A stretch of DNA of 64,000 bases from Trichuris trichiura (taxonomy: Eukaryota; Nematoda; Enoplea; Trichinellida; Trichuridae), in the NCBI GenBank assembly GCA_037903355.1, contig JBAJFE010000025.1, forward strand, positions 62,001 through 126,000, read 5' to 3'. This document shows positions 23,101 to 33,000 of the stretch, one piece after another. The notes under the pieces are model-generated. The model had not been told where the DNA came from. It did no database searches and saw only the letters and a program-made list of their open reading frames with translations. Made by a program: the position numbers and the translations under genes. Numbering within the stretch: position 1 is the stretch's first letter; each line of letters starts with the position of its first letter.

Positions 23101-24341
23101 GCTAATGGTGATGGCGCATCCTCAGTGACCGGCTGCAAATCTGACACTTTCAAACAATGGTCAACTGCCGTCGAGGAGCCACCCGACCGAACCGCCACCT
23201 TCGGAGGAACAAATTCAAACGTTGCATCGCAATTTGTTCGCAGAAGTTGATGAATCTTTCGAAGCTCCTAGAAAAACGAACCTTAGAAGCCACAAGAGTC
23301 ATGCTAAATATTTTCTTCTGCGAAATTCGCCAAATAAACAGCAAATCTTATTAGCAGCTCCAGCTTGAGCACGGGCTGCTTCACAACGGGATTGCGTTTC
23401 ATGTTTCTGAAGATCTTCCACAGCTTCTCACGCTTTTGTGTTCGTATATGTAATTAAACGAAACAATTGTTCTACCAACCAATGGATGAGCGATTGTTAG
23501 AAAAAATTTAGAAACAATGCACTCAGCTTATTTCAAAGCTTTCGGAACGCTCTAGTTCCGTCGTCAGTGAGTTTTAGGAGAGTCCTGCAACCCACTGACG
23601 CTACGGAGCTAGAGCGTTCCGTAAGCTTTGAAATAAGCTGAGTGTATTGGTTCTGAATTTTTCCTAATAACCGCTCATCTATCCGTTGGTAGAGCTACTG
23701 TTTCGTTTAATTACAGATAGCAACACAAAAATGGGAGAAGCCGTAGAAGATCTTCCGAAACTAGTTGCTCTACCAATATTACAATTTAAAATCGGCAAAA
23801 TTGCGTCATCAGTCACATTAATGTAGTGTATAAAAGAAAACAGTTAAACGCATTCACTGGAAACATAAAATTGTGCACGTACAGCTAGTCCCCTCTGGAC
23901 GCGCCGCAATTTTCCGAAATTCTCAGAAGCTTCAGCCTCTTTTGCCGCTTCATTGTAATTCTGTATTCTCTCCTCAACTTCCGAAAGCGATATACGCATT
24001 CCGCCATTGCTACAAGTGACATTGCTAACAGGTGCTTCGTTACCGCCGTCCATCAGTGACACCAGTTCAGAAACTAGTTGCTCATCGTTATCGACTGAAT
24101 CATCAGCTTCATCGTCCTGCTCGTTCGGTGCCAATACAACTACTACTGCCGCCGCCGCTGGTACAGCACCATTACCATCAGCAGCAGCAACGGATCTGCC
24201 AGCAGTTTTATCAGCAGCAGCCCCATCATCTTCTGTTGCTTCAACTTCTAGCGAACGAAGTTCTGCTTCCAACTCGGCATCGCCTTCTACATCGCCGTAA
24301 AGCAAACGTTCCAGTGCACTTAAATCATCTCCTACGTTCAT
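17137..24341 (-). CDS. CC2D1: CC2D1 / Lgd homologue (DM14 repeats and C2 domain)
   Basis: Cytosolic ESCRT-III (CHMP4/Shrub) regulator family of endosomal sorting and Notch trafficking. Exons (descending): 24341-23883, 23267-22911, 19103-18591, 18531-18076, 18022-17847, 17787-17606, 17510-17320, 17265-17137; all phases match, giving about 820 residues against about 950 in human CC2D1A. The start ATG at 24341-24339 is preceded by an in-frame TGA. Order: acidic, Ala-rich N-terminus; DM14 repeat 1 (LSEVEERIQNYNEAAKEAEA ... LRRVQRGLAELRKIHQLL across exons 1-2); DM14 repeat 2 (SSKVRRMERIVKQYQTVIGA, exon 3); DM14 repeat 3 (DQYKQAVLKARDEGKLAEAK ... RLIRAFNSG, exon 4); the PPPKFRYESWSFP signature; and a C2 domain (MEVHVCRAVDVQLPTGY, FVLLEFPYPRDRPQVAKTSS, GVKFELYQKGSLFRSGKLLG), ending TGKLIVKALIREPL ... 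RQWLIIDQGGEQ. Only three clear DM14 repeats are seen; the usual number is four. Exon 3 also holds a long non-conserved acidic linker. Intron 2 (22910-19104) is 3.8 kb and packed with transposons; intron 1 carries another foldback. Confidence 0.9.
20338..21379 (-). mobile_element. Tigger-like (pogo superfamily) transposon, internally deleted, in a CC2D1 intron
   Basis: 1042 bp bounded by TA on both sides (20336-20337 and 21380-21381). Terminal inverted repeats: left CAGGCAGCCCTCGTTAACCG, right end complementary to CGGGCGGCCCTTGTTATCCA. These resemble Tigger-type ends. Inside is the N-terminal DNA-binding part of a transposase on the minus strand; the catalytic DDE domain is absent. A second element with the same ends lies at 43797-44669. 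It sits in intron 2 of the CC2D1 gene, with its coding part on the same strand as that gene. Confidence 0.9.
20478..21000 (-). pseudogene. Tigger transposase fragment, DNA-binding domain only, with stop codon
   Basis: ATG at 21000-20998. First helix-turn-helix (CENP-B N-type): KVEVLDLLKSGLSFAEVGRR. After RIIKRK the frame is broken by TAA at 20826-20824, then continues in the same frame with AEIRENVYF and a second CENP-B/Tc5-type domain: ALSIWIDDMSRKNVPVDGKV, KTLCIYDHFF, ASKGWLEKYVNRFNLKNLKI. Homology ends near ASADFVAAS...FPKKF; the reading frame then simply runs through the terminal repeat. The DDE catalytic core is missing, so the copy cannot transpose itself. It might once have acted as a stand-alone DNA-binding protein, but the stop argues against that now. 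Confidence 0.85.
21380..21426. repeat. AT/AC microsatellite between two transposons
   Basis: Run of TATATA with ACACAC between the right end of the Tigger element and the left end of the small pogo element. The TA-rich tract offers many TA target sites, which may explain two neighbouring insertions. Confidence 0.85.
21427..21778. mobile_element. Small non-autonomous pogo/Tigger element (MITE)
   Basis: 352 bp flanked by TA (21425-21426 and 21779-21780). Ends: CAGTAGAACCCCCGCAAGTT on the left and AACTTCGGAGGTTTTACTG on the right, the classic Tigger/pogo form CAGT-x-x-AACCTCC-x-x-AAGTTGACC. The unit GGTGGTCAACTT / ACGGAGGT is repeated several times inside, so the element is largely made of degenerate copies of its own ends. 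No coding capacity. A different subfamily from the adjacent 1042-bp element. Confidence 0.88.
22277..22574. repeat. Foldback element, family A
   Basis: Nearly perfect arms of about 140 bases (22277-22415 against 22436-22574), e.g. CATAGTTGTTCCTCTGGTTC and its complement at the far end. Contains CCTACCAACGGATGGATGAG and the complement CTCACCCATCCGTTGGTAGG. In intron 2 of the CC2D1 gene. The high arm identity suggests a fairly recent insertion or gene conversion between arms. Confidence 0.9.
22662..22872. repeat. Foldback element, third sequence type
   Basis: Arms TTGTTCTTTATTGGCAAACG ... GAGCGGTAAAAAAGATAAAG (22662-22725) against their complement (22808-22872). Lacks the family A core. Ends 38 bases before the splice donor of CC2D1 exon 2, close enough that a hairpin could influence splicing. 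Confidence 0.85.
23409..23755. repeat. Foldback element, family A, in CC2D1 intron 1
   Basis: Arms of about 155 bases, starting GAAGATCTTCCACAGCTTCT and ending in its complement AGAAGCCGTAGAAGATCTTC with some mismatches. Contains CTACCAACCAATGGATGAGC and CGCTCATCTATCCGTTGGTA. The outer part (TTTCGTTTAATTACAGATA, ATGGGAGAAGCCGTAG) is shared almost exactly with the right arm of 46901-47068. No coding capacity. Confidence 0.88.
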
Positions 24342-25712
24342 TTCCACCTCAATTCAACTGTTCTGTTCGTCCACTGAAAAACGCAACTTCCCTGCAACTT
24401 ACGCAAATTTAATCAATGACCAAACTTCTCCCAACTTTACACTTTATACAATCGCTGTTTCAGCTGCATAGAGCTACCATGCGCGCAAGTATGATAGAAA
24501 AATATTAAAAACAATGCAATGCGCACACTGCAAACGATTCATAAAGAAAACCACCAGCAATGAACCCTCATCTTCTTCAAACGATCGTGACTAATACACT
24601 TTAGACTACTCCATAACGTTTTCCCACAATTCGCCGACACAAAACATGTAGCCATACTTTGAACGGTTTTTAGCAAAATGAGCTCCTACAGTGCCCTGCC
24701 GTAGCACTCTTACAGATCAAAGGGAAAAGCACGAAGTTGGAAAAGAAAGTTGGACACACTTTTATCCTTGCCAACGAGCTAAGGGTCAAAAGACGACGCA
24801 ACGGATCAGAAAGCAACCAAACCCAACAAACACACGCATTCATACATTTCCACAGAAAGAGAGAAAACTGCTAAGCTGACGAGATCACTTTAAAGGTTTT
24901 GCTTACTATCCCCTCCCTTCTTGATACATACTAAAGCGTCTTCTTGCTTCACTGACCACTCTAGCCATCCACGGGTTAGTAGAAATTTTCTTAGTTCATT
25001 AGAAGAAACTGAAGCCGTTACTTAAAAAACCGTACCGCAACGGTATCGCCAACAAAATCATTTAAAATATAAGAATTCCTATTCTCAAGCAAAACTAGTA
25101 GCAAAAACAAAGGCTTTTGCAAGAACTAGTCGACAAATTTTGAACCTTGCCGTTGATAGAACCACGGTTGAATAATCAAATGATCACGGGCCCACCTATG
25201 CAAAGCAGTTTACGCATGCTGCCCTATAAAAAACATAGCAAAGCATCGAAGAAAGACTTGCCACAAACGCCGAAAACAAACCGACCGTAGGTTTGAAACG
25301 GATTCTGTGCTAAGCTACAATAGTTAAAACTATGCTCAGGTGTAATGCAGCCTCAATGTACAACATGGGAAAAATTGCAGCAGCCATCTAAGTATCACCA
25401 GTATGCCGAAGGACGAAAATCACTCCGTTCACACATTAAGTGGAACAATGTCGCAAGAAAATGCTACATTCATTGTAATGGCAACGCTGCATCACATGCG
25501 AAATAAGTTACGCTTGACTTTTCTAGTTGACATTGCAGAAGAAATAGCTTAAAAATATCCGGACAATTTAACATTACACTTATAACTGCAAAACGCAATG
25601 CTGCCAACATGTTCATATTGTAGCTCAGTTAAAAGTTCACAGGTTGTTTTACTACCGTCCATGCAATTAATGTTAACGCCTATGGCAGTCGTTGTCAGTA
25701 CGCTGAAGTAAA
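24342..25712. other. Intergenic region between divergent CC2D1 (-) and TMEM14 (+)
   Basis: Only short unsupported open frames. As the two flanking genes point away from each other, the promoters of both should lie here. I see no TATA-like or other element firm enough to name. Confidence 0.5.
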
Positions 25713-26278
25713 ATGAGCAATTACGACTTGCTTGGATTTGCGTACGCTGCTGCAGTTGGCTTTGGTGGAGTACTTGGTTACGTTCGAGCAGGTATGATAC
25801 GCAAGGGACAAATGAACCCTTGAACTGCGTACTTCTTGGTAAATTTTCTGTTTTCTAGGCAGTGTACCTTCTTTAGCGTCTGGTATTGTCTTTGGAATTC
25901 TAGCAGGCTATGGTGCTTACAAAAGTGGTTTGAAACCAGCCGATTACACCGTAATGCTAGGTAGGATGTTTTCGAAACGTGCTCTGGTAGTTCATTTACC
26001 CATCTAAGCATGATCTGATCTATCGTCTTAGCAACTGTCCTTGCCCATGTAATCGTTAGTCTATTTTGCGTGAAATCATTGTTGCTAAGCATCTGAGATG
26101 GAGCGGCTGGGGTTCAGTGCTTCTCTTTCTGACCTACGTATTTTCAGTTACGACTGGTTTACTCACTGTTCTTATGGGCGCCCGATTTTACCGCTCGTAC
26201 AAGATATTTCCTGCCGGCATTGTTGCAGGACTAAGTGCTGGCATGTTCGGTCGTTCACTCTACCGGCAGCTGCAGTGA
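25713..26278 (+). CDS. TMEM14: TMEM14-family small mitochondrial membrane protein
   Basis: Three exons, 25713-25791, 25859-25960, 26148-26278, phases 1 and 1, giving 103 residues (human TMEM14C is 112). Four short hydrophobic segments rich in small residues: GFAYAAAVGFGGVLGYVRAG, SVPSLASGIVFGILAGYGAY, TTGLLTVLMGARFYRSYKIF and PAGIVAGLSAGMFGRSLY. The signatures GYVRAGSVPSLASG and MGARFYRSYKIFPAGIVAG match the family strongly (human GYVKAGSVPSLAAG, MGMRFYNSGKFMPAGLIAG). TMEM14C lies in the inner mitochondrial membrane and is linked to porphyrin import in haem synthesis; that role is only inferred here, and would be notable because many nematodes cannot make haem. The poly(A) signal overlaps the stop codon. 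AAGAB starts 73 bases downstream. Confidence 0.92.
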
Positions 26279-26283
26279 ATAAA
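26278..26283 (+). promoter_or_regulatory. AATAAA poly(A) signal overlapping the TMEM14 stop codon
   Basis: TGAATAAAG: the last base of the TGA stop is the first base of AATAAA. This leaves almost no 3' untranslated region for TMEM14 and fits the tight spacing to the next gene. Confidence 0.7.
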
Positions 26284-26351
26284 GAAGCGTTTTCTCATTT
26301 TGTAAACTTCAATTTGCATTTATTCAATTCTTTTACGCAACTATCTTTCCA

Positions 26352-27216
26352 ATGGGCGTAGAAAACGTTGCCATTGTTGACTGTATTTCCGAACTGCTCG
26401 AAAATGGTATGTACATAGCGGGCGCGTTGACGGGGCAACAACTTAGTGGAGAATCAAACACTTCCTCTTGGCGCTTGTGCACTAAATATTACGATGTGAA
26501 TTTAAATGTTTGGGTTACAAGTGTCGCTGATTTGCTGAAGCCAACTGGCCAAGTTGACGAAACGAGAGCAATAATCTTTTACTGGGACGGACTGGATAGC
26601 GGTTGTTTTCAAGCTTGCTGGAATGCTTTACCAAGTCGGGAAAGAATCGGCGTGCGTCTGCTGCTCTGCGAAAACGCCTTATCTGAAGAAGTAAGCGAAT
26701 CTACGTTGGCTTGGTGCATTGAGAATGCATTTGAAATTATTGTCCTCCAACCTTCGGACGATACGATAATGGAGGCAGCTGAAAATGGTGAGAAAATCGG
26801 TTTGGATCGGATCATCGAAGCGTTGCAGGTTGCTTTTTAAACCGACCTTTGCTGAGTTTATTTGCAGTTTTTAGGCCCATGAGTGGACCAGCTTGGTCAG
26901 AAAAGACGACGAAAATTACTTACAATTGATTACTGATGAGGATGAAGAAGAAGAAGACGAAGAAGAGGACAGTTTAGGAAAAGAAGCAGAAAACAAATCA
27001 GCCAGTAGTGTTGAGGAGAAAAGTAGCAGCAGCAACGGCTCATTTACCGATTTGTACGAGCACTTTTCTTCCATGGTAGCACATTCAAAGACGTTAAGTG
27101 GCGACCAAAGAAAGAAATATGCTGCTCAAGTGGCCACTAAATTCTGGAATAGTCTGAAAATTACCGAACACTCTTCTTCATCATCATTATCATCACCTTC
27201 CGATCTTTCCGATTAG
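26352..27216 (+). CDS. AAGAB: AAGAB: alpha/gamma-adaptin-binding protein p34
   Basis: Two exons, 26352-26828 and 26875-27216, phase 0, giving 272 residues (human 315). Cytosolic chaperone that helps assemble the AP-1 and AP-2 clathrin adaptors. N-terminal small-GTPase-like domain: VAIVDCISELL, CTKYYDVNLNVWV, AIIFYWDG, RLLLCENALSEE, AWCIENAFEIIVLQPSD, IGLDRIIEALQ followed across the splice by AHEWTSLVRK (human RIVQALNANVWSNVVMK). A Glu/Asp- and Ser-rich linker follows, then the C-terminal p34 motif FTDLYEHFSSMV ... LSGDQRKKYAAQVATKFWNS, which matches the human EQRKVHAEKVAKAFW. Poly(A) signal AATAAA near 27243. Lies 73 bases after TMEM14 on the same strand. No AG lies within 60 bases upstream of the ATG, so a spliced leader joined directly before this start is unlikely. 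Confidence 0.9.
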
Positions 27217-29554
27217 AACGGCGTTAAGTGAAGTTTATTATTAATAAATGTAATACTCAGCTGATCCGACCGTCGTGCTCGCTTACTGTTCATTTATGCA
27301 TTTCATAGATTTTCTTAAATGATAAAGTGCAATAAGAAAGTATCAATTGTCATAAAAAGATGCGACAGCTCTACCTAGTTGTTCAGGAAGAAAAGGAAAA
27401 AACAGTTTACCTTTTTCTCGACTGCTCCTTTAAGCGAACTTTCGCGTGCATTCTTCGTACCTTTCCACCTCGCGATTCTTTCCGTTCCTTGCTTGTCTGT
27501 CACACGCTTTTCTAGCGAAAAAGAAGCTCTGTTGTTCGCACACATTTTCGAAAATGGTGTTCCCGACAAAACAGCTAGTACGACACTGTCACGGTTATTA
27601 TGCCTTAAACGTGGAAAACGCTTGAACGTTTTCCGCAAATGTAACCAAGGATCAAATGCAACATCTCTATGCTTAACAGGCATATTAAGTTCTACAGGCG
27701 CATAGTTGGAAGGCGCGGTAAGGCTAGCCTGTTTCACTGCCATACAAACAAAGCAGCCGACATAATAGTTACATGGCAGACGGTGAGGACAATAGAATGT
27801 CTTCATCTGGAAATAGAAAGAGTAATATTTTCAACAATAAGTGTCCAAATGAAGATGTTTTCGCCTGCAATCAAACCCAATGCAGCTTAGCGCTCATCAT
27901 AGTAGCAACTTGAAATATCCGAAACTAACTTAACAACATCGGTTTTTCGTGCATCTTCTGCTCATATTGTGTCTCAACTTGCTTGAGCAACTTCGTGCAC
28001 GTTCCAGGCTGCAATCGGGTAAAATTTTTAGCATACAGTACTTCATAGCCTATTGCGGGAACAAGCTGTTTTTTACGGCGTTTCTTGTATTCCTAAGGCA
28101 TTGTATTCATTCGCGAATACGGTCCTAATTCACTAATTGGTAATACACGTGAAGATAATTATGATGACGACCATTTCAATTCGAAAGCAATGTCTTTCGC
28201 ACAGCGCAGTTTTCAGAGTGCGCTTGTGGCACAGCATGTTGGAAAATTTAGGCTCGGTAGCTTCATCCTTACTCAACTATGACATACAAGAGCGCAAACC
28301 GCGTTAAATGACCTCTGCGCAAAAGTACGAATAGACGAATCTGCTGCGTTGAACCTTAAGGTATTAAAATTCCGTTTTTACAACGAATGACCCTCGAACA
28401 ATATTCCTTAAAGTCATGAGAAATGCTAATAAACGAATAACATGTCGACAGAATAGCGTTGTCAAGATGAAACGAATCCGTTTTGGCTGACTGAATTGTG
28501 TAAGAAAGATAGGCGTGAACGGATTCGTAAAATGTTATTGGACATTTACGATAGTATTTTTCGTTATGAAGAACAACTAACTAATTTAGTAGAGCTTTCC
28601 GATCGTACTTGACCCGCCATTAGCGTATCAAGCAAGCTAGTGGCTGACCGTTTACGGAAGCCCCGCAAAATTGAGAAACCGTCTTTTATGAACCTGCCTG
28701 CCATAAACATTCATCAAACAAATATGTGTTATACAATCATACTAACGCAACTAAGCAGGCACAACATGATGCCTACAGATGTTCGACATAGCTGTCCGTC
28801 AAAAGCGCTTACTAGCTCGGATAAATGCCTGCAGCGCAGACAGGTCTAACACAATGGTTGTTCGTTACGCATTGGACCCTCAATAATAACCCGCATTCAC
28901 AACTGAGCTTCATATCAATGGTCGCATCAACCCAATCGTTCAGTACAACGATAAAGAGAACCTTACGCAGATTTCCTTGGCAAATGAACTAATGAGGTAC
29001 ATGAATTCCACTATGGACATAGCTGATTCAATGCGGTAGCTTTAGGCAACGAGAAGCACGCAATTGGCTAGTTGGACAAGGCGGGTTAGCGAAATGTGAT
29101 CTCGGTGACCTGAGAAAACATGGCGCACTGTCTGGCTATTGTTGCGTGACCATTCGCCATCGTGGTAGCCTTGACATGGCACGCGCAGCGTACGTTAACT
29201 GTCGCAGCTGCACCTTGTTTTCCTATCTTTGAGAATCAACTTTAGTCAATTGTGGTTGACCTCTCGCTGTCAACCGCCTTTATCATCACTGCTCTAGCAG
29301 AACATTCTCCTTAACCATTTGCATATTTGCTTAATTTTATCGTCAGAGACGTTAACCGTTATGTAACAAAACATACCAGCTCCATTACATAAACATACTG
29401 ACTCATTTGGCGTCCACTCAGTCGTTTTCTCCATAAATCATCCACCTAAATACAACTTCCACTTTGAATAAACTACATGCATTTTTCATTTTTATCCATC
29501 TAAGCAAGGCGCCTTTTCTGGACTACAATCCCCTTCCATTGCAGCCCACTTCCA
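27217..29554. other. 2.3 kb without a supportable gene; coding-like debris around 28490-29060
   Basis: Around 28506-28612 (+) an open stretch reads KKDRRERIRKMLLDIYDSIF and continues to a TGA, and around 28895-29030 another reads ELHINGRINPIVQYND. Both are broken by stops on each side and have no splice-consistent partners. They look like remains of an old coding sequence, of unknown identity. The rest is featureless. Confidence 0.35.
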
Positions 29555-32500
29555 ATGGCGTCAGCACAACCAGGTTCTACTGAAGTGACAATGTCGTCGT
29601 CCAAAGGAACAGCAAAATGCCGTCAAACGTTTCTACACGTTGCACTTCGCTGCCATTTTGTCTTAATACTAATCTTTTCCTTTCAGGTTGTCGATGAAAA
29701 CTTGTGCTGTGCATACTATTCCAAAAGATGGTTACTTGCAGCTTTGTGCCATATTGGTTTTGCCATTTCCTTTGGCCTTCGTTGCAATTTTGGTGCTGCA
29801 AAAGTGGTTATGTTTGGTAATTTCACTAATGAAGCAGAACATGATGTAACTGGATCATTAAACTGCGATTCAATCTTAAATGAAGGTACACTTTCAGTTA
29901 GCGCATCTGCACGCACATGGCAGCGCTATTGCACTTATGGAAAGCTCCTTCTTCTACGGCTGCTGCATAAGCGTTCTTCCTGCCGGAATCCTGGCTGCCA
30001 AATATTCCTCCGTTAGGTTAGTTGATGCTATGCCTTCATTCATTAGTCTTTTAAGCACTGCTCTTATCGACAGGCTGTTAGGATACGGCATTGGATTGTT
30101 AGCTACCTTGAACTTACTGCTTCCATGGGCATTTCGCTCAGGTTTCGTGGCACCAATGCTCATTCAGTTCACTCAAGGCATTGCTCAAGTATCGACAAAA
30201 AAATTATTAGGGTAAACTTTTTAAAAAACAAAACAATTCAGGGCCTTCTCTATCCATGTATGCTTGGAATTTGGTCAATTTGGGCCCCTCTCTCAGAAAA
30301 ATCCAAGTTAGCTACCATTTCTGTTACGGGAAATTATGTTGGCGTATTCGTGGGCATGCCACTATCTGCATTAATGGTTAGCCACTTTGGTTGGTGGTCC
30401 TCATTTTACTTCTACGGTTGGTTGGTTGCTTGCTTGCTTATTAACCAAAGTTCACATGCAACGGTCAGCCATTTCAGGGATTTGCGGATTAATTTGGTAC
30501 GCATTTTGGTCATTATTTGCCGTAGCAAAACCTTCTGAACACCCAACCTTACGTGATCTGGAAAAGGAGCTAATTCTCCGCGGAAAGCAATCAAGTGACG
30601 CCACTAATGCACTATTCAAGGTACCGCATCCTTGCTCTATTACTACTAATGAAACATTTGGCAACAGTTCTTCCAAAAAAATTTGCCTAACAACTTCGTG
30701 TGACAAACTTAAACTCCTTAATTCTATTTTCCGACCACATGAGAAAACTACAGGAATTGTAGACTGGCAAAAGTTGGAATAGATTCTTTCGGCTATGCCA
30801 TCATTTTTACGAATAACAAACCAACCATGAAGTGAGCAATAAGATGTTCGCTAAGTAACGTTAACGTGAGACAAGTAAACAACACATCGTTAACATGCAG
30901 CAGTAGTAGGTTAAGATATTCCATTGTACTTCTTATTCCTTCTGATTTAGCGAAAAACGTTTCTTCATTCATGTCTCTCAGCCACTTAGTTATACATGAA
31001 AACATCCTCGCGCTGAACGACTACCGCTTGTCCAGCGGCAACGAGTGTATTTTTGAATATTAACAATTACACAATATGTTCAACGTTAATGGAAGGAAAC
31101 GGTTCAATGGCCTTCTGTTAAATCGTTTCTTTTATCATGATCTATACCAGACCCATTATAGAATCATCAATCTTCAATGAGGTTCAACGTGTACAAATAA
31201 CTCGAAAGAGGACATTTTCAAGCGAAAAATTACCTGGTACACAATGTTACAGTATCGGCTAGCTGTTGTCTTTCAGATGAAGAAAGTGCCGTGGAGAGCG
31301 ATTTTGTCTTCATTACCTGTATGGGCCATTATCGTTGCTACTTTTAGCCGCTGCTGGATGATGTACACATTGATCAATGATCAACTTACTTTCATGTCTG
31401 ATACTTTGGGATTCAGCATGGATGCAGTACTAGTAGAAAGTTCGTTAAAGTAGAAATTTTCGTTTCATTTTTTCTAGAGCGCAATTCTGGCTTCAATTCC
31501 ACACGGTTTAATGTCCATTACAGTCGTTGCTTCAGGAATGCTAGCTGACTGCCTTCGAAACAGATACAAGTTCGCTACAACAACGGTTAGAAAGATATCT
31601 CACTGCACAGGTTAATACTTACGCATCATTACAAAACTAAACAGAATGAACAAGGCAGCAGAAACCTAACGGAAAACAAACATGTACAACGCAAGTTTGA
31701 TTTGCCTCTATTGTCAGCTGTTCTTCCGTTTCTAACTGCTTGAGAGATTTCCTGTTGCCATTGCATTCTGAACAGCATCAGTTGCCTTAATTGTGATCAG
31801 CAGTTAGCATAATTCTATCTTGCTACCGACACGATTCTTTAACTTTGCATCTTCAACTTGGTCGTAAGTTTCAAGCAATAAGTTACTAATGTAATGATGT
31901 AAGAACCGAAGAAAAATAACGAGGAATGTGAACTCAAGTCTGGCGTCTCGAAAACAGGTCTCTAAATGTTTTGAACTAGCGACAAACCAAATTGCTTAAA
32001 GTAAGCAGTAACTTTTAAAGTCACTGCGATGATTCGCTGTTAAAAGTAAAATTCAATGTTGTGTTAATGGCAAAGGATATTTACGTGCTACCTACAGCGT
32101 TGTATTTTACCAGATCTATTGAAGGGTTCGCGCTAGAAGCCACTTTTCTCCTCATGTGCGCATTCGTCAGAGACAAAACACTTGCAGTGACGTTCTTGAT
32201 TTTGGCAAGAGGATGCAGTGGTCTTGCTGTCAGCGGTAGAACTTCTTTTTAAAACTTATGGCTCAGCTTGCCGTTTAGGTTCAAACATTAATCATTTGGA
32301 TCTAACTCAATGTTACGCGACTATACTTACCGGCATATGCCAAACGTTTGGTTACTCTGCCGGCATTCTGACGCCATTGGTTACGGAAAATGTTCTCGCC
32401 GCGGCGGTGCGTTATTTACCTTTGTTTATTCAACAGAAGACGCATTTTTTCAGGGCATCGATGGATGGAAGATTGCATTCTCGTTGGCAGCAGTAATTCA

Positions 32501-32564
32501 TATGATCAGTGTGCTCTTTTACGGCCTTTTTGCATCAGGAGAAATTCAGCCTTGGGATGAATGA
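29555..32564 (+). CDS. SLC17-family (VGLUT-like) major facilitator transporter
   Basis: Exons: 29555-29584 (start exon, uncertain), 29687-29845, 29898-30016, 30074-30188, 30242-30416, 30478-30620, 31277-31426, 31478-31610, 32125-32235, 32279-32406, 32454-32564; all phases agree, giving about 457 residues. Multi-pass anion or Na/phosphate transporter of the SLC17 family, closest in motifs to vesicular glutamate transporters: FAISFGLRCNFGAA (TM1), SSFFYG, QGLLYPCMLGIWSIWAPLSE, KLATISVTGNYVGVFVGMPL, WWSSFYFYGGICGLIWYAFW, EHPTLRDLEKELI, PWRAILSSLPVWAIIVATFS, TTTVRKISHCTGFALEATFL, NINHLDLTQCYATILTGICQ and SVLFYGLFASGEIQPWDE. Compared with VGLUT2, the TM2 His128 is Glu, and Arg184 and Glu191 in TM4 are both Gln; these are needed for glutamate uptake in VGLUT2, so the substrate probably differs. 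The TM7-region Arg (SRCW) is kept. The N-terminus and the TM1-TM2 loop are short. Confidence 0.88.
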
Positions 32565-32871
32565 AAGTAGCCATAAGCAGGCCCATAAATTGCTAAAAAC
32601 GTACATTTAGCAAAGTGTACAGTTGATCTGTTCCGTGAACAGCCCTTTACTTGCTTCTAAGAAGTGCTTGCACTCTTGGATTGGAGACAATGAAACTAGT
32701 TATTTTTGACTTGCAACTTTGAAAATGTAATATGCAAAAATCCACATAAGTTTGTCATAAATAAGGCCACCCTTATGGTGCTATGTATTCAAGTTTAAAA
32801 CGACTATTATTGTAGCGTCGTTGAGATATTCTTTAAATGAGATAAAAGGACTAATACGTTTTGACTTGAAA

Positions 32872-33000
32872 ATGTGGTTTCTTGGTTAAGGAGCGTATGT
32901 TTTCATAATGTAAAGCTTTATTACGGAGTAGGTTCCCGTTTAATGCGTGCTAACTCCGGAGCTTTCGGGTCAACCGAGACTCGTCTTCAGCGGTTCTAAA
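32872..33000. repeat. Single arm of a family B element
   Basis: Close to the left arm of the compound foldback at 7725-7817 (TTTTCATAATGTAAAGCTTT, TTCCCGTTTAATGCGTGCTA), then continuing as the complement of 7855-7897 (GGAGCTTTCGGGTCAACCGA, CGTCTTCAGCGGTTCT). The other arm is not found nearby, so this is a half element, or the product of a deletion or hairpin resolution. Confidence 0.85.

Noticed and set aside
23346..23407. Possible extra CC2D1 exon (QKHETQSRCEAARAQAGAA)
   Set aside because: No usable donor follows, and exons 1 and 2 already join in phase 0 through a continuous DM14 repeat.
30621..30782. Frame continuing past SLC17 exon 6
   Set aside because: A good donor (AAG/GTACCG) and the family alignment place the exon end at 30620; the rest has no similarity.
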